Positions 32,150 to 41,033 of a stretch of 64,000 nucleotides of DNA are shown here, piece by piece; positions within the stretch are counted from its first letter, which is position 1, and every line of letters starts with the position of its first letter. The notes below the pieces were generated by a model, which saw only the letters and a program-made list of their open reading frames with translations, was not told where the DNA came from and made no database searches. The translations under genes and the position numbers were made by a program. Source of the stretch: RUG14515 sp045117995 (lineage in GTDB: Bacteria > Bacillota_I > Bacilli_A > RFN20 > CAG-826); contig JBGUOH010000009.1 of the NCBI GenBank assembly GCA_045117995.1, forward strand, positions 310,001 to 374,000, given 5' to 3'.

Positions 32150-35100
32150 TTAGGCGTTAACTCTCTTTTTCTTACTAATCACGAGTGCGACTACGGACGC
32201 AAGAGCGAGCATGCCAACTGCGCTTAATGTAGCTTCTAATCCACCGAAGCAACCACCGGACATCTTGTTTGCAGTAGCGACTTCAGGAGCGAAGATTTGG
32301 ATACTGGATCCATATTTGACACCATCTTTAACCGCTAAGACGTGGATAAAGACGTTGCAGGATTCTTCTAACTTACCTTTGATTGTGTTGTTTTCAAAGA
32401 CTAAACCTTTTGGTAATTGAGTAAATGGATCAATGGATAATTCAGCACCATCTAATTCTTCTGGTAATTCGACTTTGATGTTAACTTCTTTACCGACCGC
32501 GGTTTCAAGGTAGTAACGTTCAACGCCGACGAAGTTTAACTTAGCGTCTTTAATGAGTGTTTTGCTCATGACACCACAGTTAGCGCATGTCCACATAGAT
32601 TCTTTGACGTTATTTCTGAGCATGTACCACCATGTGTAAGCTTCAGTCTTTTGACCGTCTTTGTTTGTGAACACAGGAGCGCCTTTACCGTCAAATGCGG
32701 AAGCATCCCATTTACATTCAATGTTATCTTTGAAGCCATTACTATCTAATTGTTGGTTACAACCAGCAAGGATACGGTTATTGATACATTCATAGGAGTT
32801 GTAGTTAACACTACTGTTACCACTATGTGTCATATCGGAAATGATGTGACCTTTGAAGCCCCATTCATCACGTAAGACTTCTGTTAATAATGGATAAGAA
32901 GCAGCGGTTTCCATTAAACCTAAACGGTTGTAGGAAGACATTAACGCCATGGATTTACCTTCTTGGATACACATTTGGAATGGTTTGAGGTAAATTTCAC
33001 GTAACGCTTGTTCTGTTAAGAAGGAAGAGACACCTTCACGGTTCTTTTCTTGATCGTTAACAGCAAAGTGTTTGAAGTAGCAGTATAAACCTGTGTCAGT
33101 AGCACCGGCAACGACTCTACCAGCAATGCGGCCCATTAAGAATGGATCAGCAGCGTAGTATTCGAAGTTACGGCCACCGAATGGAGAACGGTGTAAGTTG
33201 ACAGCTGGACCAGCCCAACCATAGACACCAGCGATATGGGCTTCCATACCGACCATTTTGCCTTGTTCTAATGCTAATTCAACGTTGAATGTAGCGGCCA
33301 CGATTGGAGCGCCTGCCCACCAGATGTATTGGAATTGGGAAGGACCATCGCTATCGCCTGTTTGTGGTTTGCCCATTCTATCAATCTTTGGATTGTGAGC
33401 GCTACCACCATAGGAGAAGCTAATCATTTCAGCGTATGTCATTTGGTTCATGGCTTGTTCCCAAAGTGGGTCATCCATATCTAAACCGACTAAATCTTGG
33501 AATTGGATACTATCAGCTTTGCTTGTTGTGCTAGAAGCTTGTGTCCAACCTAAAGCTTCGATATCCGCTTTTGTCTTGAGGGCATTTAATGGAATGTATT
33601 CACCTTTACCATCTAATAAGTCACTCATTGAGAATTCATGTGTTAAGAATTCTTCATAACGGCTGCCTTCTTTAACTTTACGAGATTCGTAAGTTGGGTG
33701 TAATGGCTTTTTGGATAAGTCTTCACGAGAGAATTGTTCAAATTCGAAATCATTTTCACCTGGTAAGCAGCTATAGAAGCCTCTATCAGTGAATCTATTT
33801 TTAACTTCATGACCTGTGTAACGGTCTTTTTCGAATTTGATACCGCCTTTAGCGACGCTTAATTTGATAGAACCTAATTCTTCATGAGCGTTCTTGTTAG
33901 CGGTGATGTAGTATGTACCACCATCGAGTTCATAGCCCATGAAACCGTTATTGTTCTTATCAGCGAAGTCGTAGTTAGCGACATCTTGAGTATTAAATGT
34001 TAAACGAAGTGTTTGTTCTTCGCCTGGTTCTAATAATTTGGTCTTATCGAAAGCACATAAGACGTTATTGGCTTTTTCAATACCACCCTTGGTATATGGA
34101 GCTTTCCAATATAATTGGACGACGTCTTTACCAGCGACATTACCAGTATTTTTAACTTTGACTTTAACTTCTACTTCGGTATTACCACTCTTGAGTGTTT
34201 TACCTTTAACGTTAGAAGAAACGATTGTTTGTTTAAATGTTGTATAGCTTAAGCCATAACCGAATGGATAGATAACACCTTCGTTACCGGCGTACCATTC
34301 ATCGGCTTGTTTCTTATTGGCTTTAGCCATATCAGCATATCTTGTTTCATAGTAACGATAGTCAACATAGATACCTTCTTCATAAGCGACATAGGAGGCT
34401 GGTTTAACACCATTTAAGCCACCAGAGACGACTTTGAATTCTTCACCACCACGAGCATTGTCCCATCTTGGTGAACCATCTAACTTATAGTTCTTATCAG
34501 TACCTAAGCTGTGCATTGGTGTGCCATCAGCGTTAAATAATGTATCTTGTGGAGCGTAGAGCTTTTTACCAGTGGAAGATTCCACTAAGTTAGTTTGTGA
34601 GTTATCAGAGAAGTTTTGATATGTTGGATCTTGTGTGAAATCACGTGCCCATGTATCAACAGTGTGACCGGATGGGTTGACTTCACCAGTTAAGATACGG
34701 CCAACAGAACTGGCACCAACTGCACCTGGGTTACCAATCCATAAAATGGCTTTAACTTTGTCATCGTTTTCAAACTTGTCACATTGGAAGATGTTACCAG
34801 AGTTGATAATGATGATAACGTTATCAGTGTGTTTCTTAATTTCTTCGAATAATGCTTCTTCGTTTTCAGATAATTGAAGAGCGTGTCTATCAGAAACTTG
34901 TTCCGCACTGCTGTTTGTCTTCTTGCTGTCGTGAGCGTTACATGTTTTAACGTCACAACCTTCACTACCTTCACGGGAGATGACTTGAATTGCAGCGTCT
35001 TTATATTCATCTAAGCTCGCTAATAATTCAGCGGTATAACTAGATAATGGTGTTTCACCAATAGTAACTTCAGAGTTGCCTTTCCAACCATCATTACCGT

Positions 35101-35572
35101 TTGTTCTGCCAGAACCGGATTTGGAGTTATTGGAATAAGAGGCACCACCCCAGTTACTCTTAGCCCATTTACCATAGAATTCTTGGATTGCTTTGTTGAC
35201 TTCGAAACCAGCTTCTTCTAAAGCGCCTTTAACGCCTTGCGCGGAATCACCGTATAATTGCCAGTTTTCTTCGCCATTGACGGAACCGGAACCGGAACCA
35301 CCACCACCACGAACGAGGTTGCCAGAGCTCTTACCAACTAAAGAGATCTTTTTGCCTTGTGCAGACATTGGGAGGAAGTTGTCTTTGTTTTTAAGAAGAA
35401 CAAAACCTTCGTCGCAGATTTGCTTGTTCAACTTAGAGCCAGCTTCAGTGTAGGCAGCTTTCGCCCCATAATCACCGATAAATTCAGCGTTGTTCGCTGT
35501 AAACTTATTGCCTAAAGTCAAAGGCAAAGTCATGCCCATTAGAAGAACAGGAAATAAAATCTTTCTTTTCAT
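32150..35572 (-). CDS. Surface glycoside hydrolase family 3, permuted domains (copy 3)
   Basis: 1140 residues from ATG 35572 (AAAGGG 7 bp upstream); a TTG 15 bases further up is in frame but lacks a site. Signal peptide MKRKILFPVLLMGMTLPLTLG without lipobox Cys. Same layout as copy 2: sandwich half first, fibronectin-III-like part, TIM barrel (LHRSPFGGRNFEYYAADPFLM) with candidate nucleophile Asp in GHIISDMTHSG, Ig-like segment (LPKGLVFENNTIKGKLEE). The tail is SGGCFGGL, a hydrophobic helix and KKKRVN. Long stretches are almost identical to copy 2, so the two arose by tandem duplication. Confidence 0.92.
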   Translation of the reverse strand: MKRKILFPVLLMGMTLPLTLGNKFTANNAEFIGDYGAKAAYTEAGSKLNKQICDEGFVLLKNKDNFLPMSAQGKKISLVGKSSGNLVRGGGGSGSGSVNGEENWQLYGDSAQGVKGALEEAGFEVNKAIQEFYGKWAKSNWGGASYSNNSKSGSGRTNGNDGWKGNSEVTIGETPLSSYTAELLASLDEYKDAAIQVISREGSEGCDVKTCNAHDSKKTNSSAEQVSDRHALQLSENEEALFEEIKKHTDNVIIIINSGNIFQCDKFENDDKVKAILWIGNPGAVGASSVGRILTGEVNPSGHTVDTWARDFTQDPTYQNFSDNSQTNLVESSTGKKLYAPQDTLFNADGTPMHSLGTDKNYKLDGSPRWDNARGGEEFKVVSGGLNGVKPASYVAYEEGIYVDYRYYETRYADMAKANKKQADEWYAGNEGVIYPFGYGLSYTTFKQTIVSSNVKGKTLKSGNTEVEVKVKVKNTGNVAGKDVVQLYWKAPYTKGGIEKANNVLCAFDKTKLLEPGEEQTLRLTFNTQDVANYDFADKNNNGFMGYELDGGTYYITANKNAHEELGSIKLSVAKGGIKFEKDRYTGHEVKNRFTDRGFYSCLPGENDFEFEQFSREDLSKKPLHPTYESRKVKEGSRYEEFLTHEFSMSDLLDGKGEYIPLNALKTKADIEALGWTQASSTTSKADSIQFQDLVGLDMDDPLWEQAMNQMTYAEMISFSYGGSAHNPKIDRMGKPQTGDSDGPSQFQYIWWAGAPIVAATFNVELALEQGKMVGMEAHIAGVYGWAGPAVNLHRSPFGGRNFEYYAADPFLMGRIAGRVVAGATDTGLYCYFKHFAVNDQEKNREGVSSFLTEQALREIYLKPFQMCIQEGKSMALMSSYNRLGLMETAASYPLLTEVLRDEWGFKGHIISDMTHSGNSSVNYNSYECINNRILAGCNQQLDSNGFKDNIECKWDASAFDGKGAPVFTNKDGQKTEAYTWWYMLRNNVKESMWTCANCGVMSKTLIKDAKLNFVGVERYYLETAVGKEVNIKVELPEELDGAELSIDPFTQLPKGLVFENNTIKGKLEESCNVFIHVLAVKDGVKYGSSIQIFAPEVATANKMSGGCFGGLEATLSAVGMLALASVVALVISKKKRVNA

Positions 35573-35649
35573 AATTTTCCCTTTCAAAATTATTTTTCTT
35601 ATGTTGTTTGTTTCGTTATGAATACAAACTAAGTTCTTAAATATTATCG

Positions 35650-35669
35650 TTCATTTTCTTATAAATGAA
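35650..35669. promoter_or_regulatory. Inverted repeat upstream of GH3 copy 3
   Basis: TTCATTT (35650-35656) and AAATGAA (35663-35669), 6-base centre, 78 bp upstream of the ATG. Candidate operator. Confidence 0.35.
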
Positions 35670-35695
35670 TATGATTTTCTTATGAAAGTGGGTAG

Positions 35696-35723
35696 AAAGA
35701 AAAAAGGACCAAGGGGCCCTTTT
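35696..35723 (-). terminator. Terminator after the UPF0371 gene
   Basis: AAAAGG-A-CC, loop AAGG, GG-C-CCTTTT (8 pairs, one mismatch) with a T-run on the minus strand. Confidence 0.75.
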
Positions 35724-35745
35724 ATTCATTTTTATTAGATTATAT

Positions 35746-37242
35746 CTATTTAAAATATAGTTTGTGCGCGTAGCCAACTGGCTCTTCTGTGACGTTAATT
35801 CCAAGAGCGGTTAATGTTCTTAAATCGGCGTCAGAAAGGATACATGAACAATGTGCTTCTGAACCTTTTAACTTTGGAATTTGTTTTAAGGCTAATTCCG
35901 CGAGAGGGTTACTAGAAGCTTGGATAGCTAAGGCAATTAAGATTTCTTCACTACGGATACGTGGATTTTCTTTCTTTAATGGACCGGTTTTAAGATCCGC
36001 CATTGGGGTAACCACGTGTGGTGAAATTAAGTGAATTGAATCATCAATCTTACCTAAGTACTTTAAGGTATTTAAGAGCATCGCTGCAGGAGCGCCTAAT
36101 AATCTAGAACGTTTACCAGTGATGATTTTGCCGTTAGGTAGTTCGATGGCCACCACTCTTTCTTTACATTTATTAGCCTTATCTAAGCAAGCTTTGACTG
36201 TTGGACGGTTGTCCACAGTAATTTCTAAAGCGGTCATAAGTGACTCTTCTTTAGTAATTGTGTCATCTTGGAATTTACCTAGATAGACATTCTTTCTTGC
36301 TTGATAGTACCTTCTAATGACTTCTTGCTTACTTGCTTCACATGCCGCAGCGTCATTAATAATCGCAAAGCCGACCATATTAACACCCATATCGGTTGGA
36401 GATTGATATGGCGAAGAACCATAAATCTTTTCGAATATAGTTTTTAATAATGGGAATGTTTCAATATCACGGTTGTAGTTAGTTGTGGTCTTACCATACG
36501 CCGCTAAATGGTATGGGTCGATCATATTAACGTCCGCTAAATCAACAGTCGCGGCTTCATAAGCTAAGTTAACTGGATGGGATAATGGAAGATTCCAAAC
36601 TGGGAATGTTTCATATTTCGCATAACCAGATTTAATACCACGGTTCATATCATGGTATAACTGACTTAAACAAACCGCCATTTTACCTGAACCAGGACCT
36701 GGCGCAGTCACAACGATTAATGGCTTTGTGGTTTCCACATAATCATTCTTTTCAAAACCGTTGCTACCAAAGACAGAGACTAAGTTATGTGGATAGCCAT
36801 CAATCTTGTAGTGTTTATAAACTTTAATACCGTTCTTACGTAATTTTTGGGCAAATGTCTTTAAGACTTGGCTTTCTTCGTAGAAGCAGAAGACAACGCT
36901 GGAGACATAAAGTCCCGCTTCTTGATAAGCATCAATTAATCTTTCAACTTCTGATTGATAGGTGATACCTAAGTCGTTTCTAACTTTATTAGATTTAATA
37001 TCGTTCGCGTTGACCGCCATAACGATTTCCGCGTCATCTTTTAAAGTTAATAACATTTGAAGTTTTGAATCTGGTTCAAAACCTGGTAAGACTCTACTCG
37101 CATGGAAGTCATCAAATAACTTACCACCAAATTCGAGGTAAAGTTTACCACCGAAGGATTTAATGCGTTTTAAAATCTCCTGACGTTGGATTTTCAGATA
37201 TTTTTTATTATCAAAGGCTATTTTCTTTTTATTCGTCGGCAT
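35746..37242 (-). CDS. UPF0371 / DUF1846 family protein
   Basis: 498 residues from ATG 37242. The family look is clear from the N terminus (KIAFDNKKYLKIQRQEILKRI, LYLEFGGKLFDDFHASRVLPGF) and TAPGPGSGKMAVCLSQLYHD near residue 180. The family is widespread in Bacillota; structures show a nucleotide-binding-like fold but no agreed reaction. The GPGSGK segment suggests a phosphate-binding loop. The start overlaps the end of the CofE-like gene by 14 bp, so both are translated from one message. A TTG 9 bases upstream has a closer AAGGA and is an alternative start. Confidence 0.88.
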   Translation of the reverse strand: MPTNKKKIAFDNKKYLKIQRQEILKRIKSFGGKLYLEFGGKLFDDFHASRVLPGFEPDSKLQMLLTLKDDAEIVMAVNANDIKSNKVRNDLGITYQSEVERLIDAYQEAGLYVSSVVFCFYEESQVLKTFAQKLRKNGIKVYKHYKIDGYPHNLVSVFGSNGFEKNDYVETTKPLIVVTAPGPGSGKMAVCLSQLYHDMNRGIKSGYAKYETFPVWNLPLSHPVNLAYEAATVDLADVNMIDPYHLAAYGKTTTNYNRDIETFPLLKTIFEKIYGSSPYQSPTDMGVNMVGFAIINDAAACEASKQEVIRRYYQARKNVYLGKFQDDTITKEESLMTALEITVDNRPTVKACLDKANKCKERVVAIELPNGKIITGKRSRLLGAPAAMLLNTLKYLGKIDDSIHLISPHVVTPMADLKTGPLKKENPRIRSEEILIALAIQASSNPLAELALKQIPKLKGSEAHCSCILSDADLRTLTALGINVTEEPVGYAHKLYFK

Positions 37243-38419
37243 AGTTATCAAAGTATCCTTGGATTAAGACAACTGGGGTACCTTTATCACCAGAACCACT
37301 TGTTAAGTCACATAATGAACCTAATAAGTCAGTAATTTGTCTTGGGGTTGTGCCTTCAGAGGCCATTTTGCCAACGAGGTCTTTTTCTTTAGCCTTAATA
37401 TCTTCTTTAATCGCATCAGCAAGAGCTTTACCGGTTAAGCCTTTATAGGCATTGTCTGCTAAATATTTGAGTTTTAATTCGTTTGGTGTACCTTTTAAAC
37501 CCACTGTGTGGAATGGAGAAACAACTGGGTCCGCTAATTCCCAAATCTTGCCTTGTGGATCTTTAAATGCACCATCGCCATACACCATGACTTCGATGTG
37601 TTTGCCGGTCTTTTCTAATAAGTCAGCTTGCACGCCTTCCACTAAGGATTGACCATCTCTTGGGAATAATTTAACGGTTTCTTCGGTCGCTTTATTTGTA
37701 CCTAATAAGCCGTATTTTTCGTTATAACCAGAACCATTAACTGGTGCGGTTAAAATATCATCAAGGGCTAAGACTAATTCTGCACCCTTATCTTTTAATA
37801 AACGTTTTGTGGCAAAACGTGTATGAATATCACATGTTAAGATTTTCTTGGTGTAATTTAAGATGGCTTCAGCGCGGTTAGCGAAGATAATAACTGCTTC
37901 AGCGCCTTGTTCTTCAATTAACTTTTTATAGTATTCAACATAGTCAACACCAGTGAATTCATGGACTCTATAACCAAATAATTCACGATATTTTTCCAAT
38001 GTTAAAACATCACTATATGGATTAATACCTGCTTCATAGACTTGATCAGCGGTAATTAAAGCATTACCAACTTCATCACTTGGGTAGGAAAGCATTAAGT
38101 AAACTTTCTTTACACCTCTAGCGATACCTTTGAGCAAGATAGCGAATCTATTTCTACTTAAAATAGGAAAAATGACCGCTAATTCGTCGCCACCGGTTTT
38201 CTTTTTAACATCGTCAGCAATATTATCGACGGAGGCATAATTGCCTTGGCATCTTGCGACAATGGATTCGGTAATTGCGACAACATCGCGATCATGGAAT
38301 TTGAATCCTTCATTTTCTGAGGCTTTTAAAACTGATTCGACAACGATTTGTCTTAAGTTGTCACCAGTTTTCAATACAGGGAGTCTCACACCCCTAGATG
38401 TAACACCAACACATCTCAT
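37229..38419 (-). CDS. Coenzyme F420-0:L-glutamate ligase-like (CofE family) protein
   Basis: 396 residues. Matches the family by TSRGVRLPVLKTGDNL at the start, then HDRDVVAITESIVARCQGNYAS near residue 45, the usual CofE signature. True CofE adds glutamate to F420-0 with GTP; no F420 biosynthesis gene is seen here and F420 is not expected in this group, so it probably ligates another carboxylate. Longer than CofE (about 250 residues) by a C-terminal half that includes MVYGDGAFKDPQGKIWELADPVVSPFHT. Middle gene of a three-gene operon; GAGGAG site before the ATG. Confidence 0.8.
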   Translation of the reverse strand: MRCVGVTSRGVRLPVLKTGDNLRQIVVESVLKASENEGFKFHDRDVVAITESIVARCQGNYASVDNIADDVKKKTGGDELAVIFPILSRNRFAILLKGIARGVKKVYLMLSYPSDEVGNALITADQVYEAGINPYSDVLTLEKYRELFGYRVHEFTGVDYVEYYKKLIEEQGAEAVIIFANRAEAILNYTKKILTCDIHTRFATKRLLKDKGAELVLALDDILTAPVNGSGYNEKYGLLGTNKATEETVKLFPRDGQSLVEGVQADLLEKTGKHIEVMVYGDGAFKDPQGKIWELADPVVSPFHTVGLKGTPNELKLKYLADNAYKGLTGKALADAIKEDIKAKEKDLVGKMASEGTTPRQITDLLGSLCDLTSGSGDKGTPVVLIQGYFDNYADE

Positions 38420-38439
38420 AGTTCTTTCTCCTCTTTTTT

Positions 38440-39864
38440 CTATTTCACATTCTTTTGTTTTTCGAGAATGTTCCTAGCGATATAGACACCGCATGCTCCC
38501 GCTTGGGCTAAGCCACGGGTTAAGCCCGCACCATCGCCACCAACGTAGAGATTCTTAATATCTTTAACTTCAAGTTTGTTATCAATTTGTGGGTGAGCGC
38601 TATAATATTTAGCTTCAACACCATAAAGTAATGTATGTTCAGTAGCGATACCTGGAGTGATGTGGTCTAAGACTTGAATCATTTCGATAATCGCTTGCAT
38701 GGTTTTTTGTGGTAAACATAAGGCTAAGTCACCTGGAACTGCTTCTTTTAATGTTGGTCTCACAAAGCCTTCACGGATACGCTTAACTGTACTACGTCTG
38801 CCTTGTTTGATATCGCCGAAGCGTTGCACTAAAACAGAACCACAGGCTAATTGGTTAGCTAAAGAGGAAACCTTTAATGCATATTCGTTTGGTTTCTTGA
38901 ATGGTTCTTCAAAGTGATGGGTCACTAATAAAGCAAAGTTAGTGTTTTCACTGGATAAGGATGGGTCATTATAGGAGTGACCGTTAACATTAACGACACC
39001 TTGATAGTTTTCCATAACGACATGACCACCTGGGTTGGAGCAGAATGTTCTAACAGTGCTACCTGTACTTGCTTTAAAGATGAACTTACCTTCGTATAAA
39101 TTTTTATTAATTTCTTCCATAACCATATTTGGACATTCGACACGGACACCGATATCCACTTGATTCTGGGTCATTTCAATATTGAACTTTTCAAATAAAT
39201 CAGTGAGCCAAGCACTGCCTTCACGACCGACCGCTAATAAGACGTAGTCAGCGTCAATTCTTTCGCCGTTATCTAAGATGACACCTTTGACTTGTTTATC
39301 TTCCACAACGATATCTTTGACGGCTGTAGAGAATCTCGCGTCAATTTTCTTATCTAAATCTAAATAAATCTTGGTTAAGATCTTTAAGTTTTCTTCAGTA
39401 CCTAAGTGTCTGACTTTGCTATGTAAAAGTTTTAAGCCCACAGACATAGCTTTCTTTTCAATTTCTCTCACTTCTTTAGTATATGGGTCAGTAATTACTG
39501 GAGTAGCGCCATACTTGAGGTTGATTTGGTCAACATAGTCGATCAATTTCATTAATTCATCTTGATCAATGTAGTCTTGTAACCAACCGCCAAATTCAGA
39601 AGTAATGTTAAATTTGCCATCAGAATAAGCACCTGCACCACCAAAACCGTTAGTGATTGAACAGGCTGGGAAACATTCTTGATAGCCTTTAATATTTCTT
39701 GGGCACTTTGTTAATTTATGTTCTAAAACAGGACAATGTCTTTTTTCAATTGAGAGACCTTTGTCAATGAGAAGTACTTTGAGGTTTGGGTTTTTATTAA
39801 CCAATTCGTAGGCACAAAAATAGCCACTTGGGCCCGCACCAACTATGACGACATCGTATTTCAT
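38440..39864 (-). CDS. FAD-dependent oxidoreductase, NAD(P)/FAD type
   Basis: 474 residues from ATG 39864 (AAGGAG 9 bp upstream); the upstream in-frame start adds 16 residues before the dinucleotide motif. Rossmann FAD motif VIVGAGPSGYFCAYELV at 5-21; ITNGFGGAGAYSDGKFN near 72; a second glycine-rich motif and, near the end, LYVGGDGAGLTRGLAQAGACGVYIA that contacts FAD. Resembles the cytosolic flavoproteins annotated as uncharacterised FAD-dependent dehydrogenases in Firmicutes; substrate unknown. First gene of the operon with the CofE-like and UPF0371 genes (20 bp gap). Confidence 0.87.
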   Translation of the reverse strand: MKYDVVIVGAGPSGYFCAYELVNKNPNLKVLLIDKGLSIEKRHCPVLEHKLTKCPRNIKGYQECFPACSITNGFGGAGAYSDGKFNITSEFGGWLQDYIDQDELMKLIDYVDQINLKYGATPVITDPYTKEVREIEKKAMSVGLKLLHSKVRHLGTEENLKILTKIYLDLDKKIDARFSTAVKDIVVEDKQVKGVILDNGERIDADYVLLAVGREGSAWLTDLFEKFNIEMTQNQVDIGVRVECPNMVMEEINKNLYEGKFIFKASTGSTVRTFCSNPGGHVVMENYQGVVNVNGHSYNDPSLSSENTNFALLVTHHFEEPFKKPNEYALKVSSLANQLACGSVLVQRFGDIKQGRRSTVKRIREGFVRPTLKEAVPGDLALCLPQKTMQAIIEMIQVLDHITPGIATEHTLLYGVEAKYYSAHPQIDNKLEVKDIKNLYVGGDGAGLTRGLAQAGACGVYIARNILEKQKNVK

Positions 39865-39911
39865 ACAGGTATCTCCTTCGTTCTCTTTTCGCAAAGAAAA
39901 AACACTATTCA

Positions 39912-39940
39912 ATTATAGTTTATGCACGCGTGATTGTTAA
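39912..39940 (-). promoter_or_regulatory. Promoter of the FAD/CofE-like/UPF0371 operon
   Basis: -35 TTAACA (39935-39940), 17-bp spacer, consensus -10 TATAAT (39912-39917). Confidence 0.75.
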
Positions 39941-40035
39941 TATATTTTTAAGGTTTTTATTCGAGAATAATTGACACTGTTTAAGATGTAGTTTAATCGT
40001 GTTTCAAACCAAAAATTAATGGTTTTTATAGACGA

Positions 40036-40482
40036 CTACTTATTAATACACATTTCTTTAATTGCTTCAGAATTTATATCTTTGTCGTATACATCTGTAA
40101 TTGGTTTCTTCGTGGCTTTTGACCAAATTACATAGCGGTTACCTAAGACTTTGCTATCTTCACCATCGCTGAAGACATTCTTCACACTAGAGTCAGCGAT
40201 GACAACTTCATCTTTCCGATATTCTTTTTCACCTTTATACCAAATTCTTATGAAGACACTGCTATCAGTGATGCGAATTCTCCACACGAGTAAGGCAATA
40301 ACGTAAAGAATGCAGCCTAACACTAGGACATCAAGGACCGAAGCAGTAATCACAAACGGAAGAGCGTCATAGTAGTAATATGCTGTATAAGCCAATACGC
40401 TCAACGCAGCAAATAAGATGGCCACAAAGACCATTAAATTAACCACATATCCGCCTCTTTTTACAATAATTGGTTTTTCCAT
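40036..40482 (-). CDS. Small membrane protein, PH-like tail
   Basis: 148 residues. Two membrane helices at about 14-38 and 42-66, then a soluble beta-rich part (VWRIRITDSSVFIRIWYKGEKEYRKDEVVIADSSV) that resembles bacterial PH-like domains of YdbT/YcxB type. Not otherwise recognised. Starts 1 bp after the stop of a similar upstream gene; site AGGAG 10 bp before the ATG. Confidence 0.65.
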   Translation of the reverse strand: MEKPIIVKRGGYVVNLMVFVAILFAALSVLAYTAYYYYDALPFVITASVLDVLVLGCILYVIALLVWRIRITDSSVFIRIWYKGEKEYRKDEVVIADSSVKNVFSDGEDSKVLGNRYVIWSKATKKPITDVYDKDINSEAIKEMCINK

Positions 40483-40483
40483 A

Positions 40484-40930
40484 CTACCATTCTCCTATAT
40501 CTTCTTTACCTAATTTATACATTAAATCATCCAAAGCTTTGATGTTATCATCCTGTGGACGGAAAGAGATGATTTTCTTATCGTTTTCTTTTAAGCGCAC
40601 AACATATAAATCAACATAACCAACACGACGGCGTGGGATTCTTTCAATATTAATTCTTACTTCGCTTTTTAAATATTCTCTTTTACTAAGTTTTCTCACA
40701 ACGATCTTTTCTTCTTCTATTTCCATTTTCCATAGGAATGCATATAAAGTCCAAACTAAGAAAATGATAAAGATAATAGAAGTTGAAACAACACCCCACA
40801 CCACATCCGCGACTGTTTTAGAAAGAGTAGCGGTTATTCCCGCGAAAAGCGCGGTAAAAACCACTAATAAAGAAGGGGCTGTTATTCTTAATGGTAATTG
40901 TTTTCTAATAACTTGATTATTATTGTTCAT
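40484..40930 (-). CDS. Small membrane protein, PH-like tail (paralogue-like partner)
   Basis: 148 residues, the same length and layout as the next gene: two helices at about 17-67, then LWKMEIEEEKIVVRKLSKREYLKSEVRINIERI, a beta-rich PH-like segment. The two proteins are similar in design but not closely in sequence, so they may form a hetero-oligomer. AAGGTG site 5 bp before the ATG. Function unknown. Confidence 0.65.
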   Translation of the reverse strand: MNNNNQVIRKQLPLRITAPSLLVVFTALFAGITATLSKTVADVVWGVVSTSIIFIIFLVWTLYAFLWKMEIEEEKIVVRKLSKREYLKSEVRINIERIPRRRVGYVDLYVVRLKENDKKIISFRPQDDNIKALDDLMYKLGKEDIGEW

Positions 40931-40986
40931 TTTGACACCTTATGCATGATAGCAATGTTGTGTAGCATTCTCAATAATTTTTCAAA

Positions 40987-41014
40987 GAAAAAGACCGGAT
41001 TTTATTCCGGTCTT
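40987..41014 (-). terminator. Terminator after prs
   Basis: AAGACCGGA (40991-40999) / TCCGGTCTT (41006-41014), T-run on the minus strand. Confidence 0.88.
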
Positions 41015-41033
41015 ATGTTTATTTCTATTTCAA

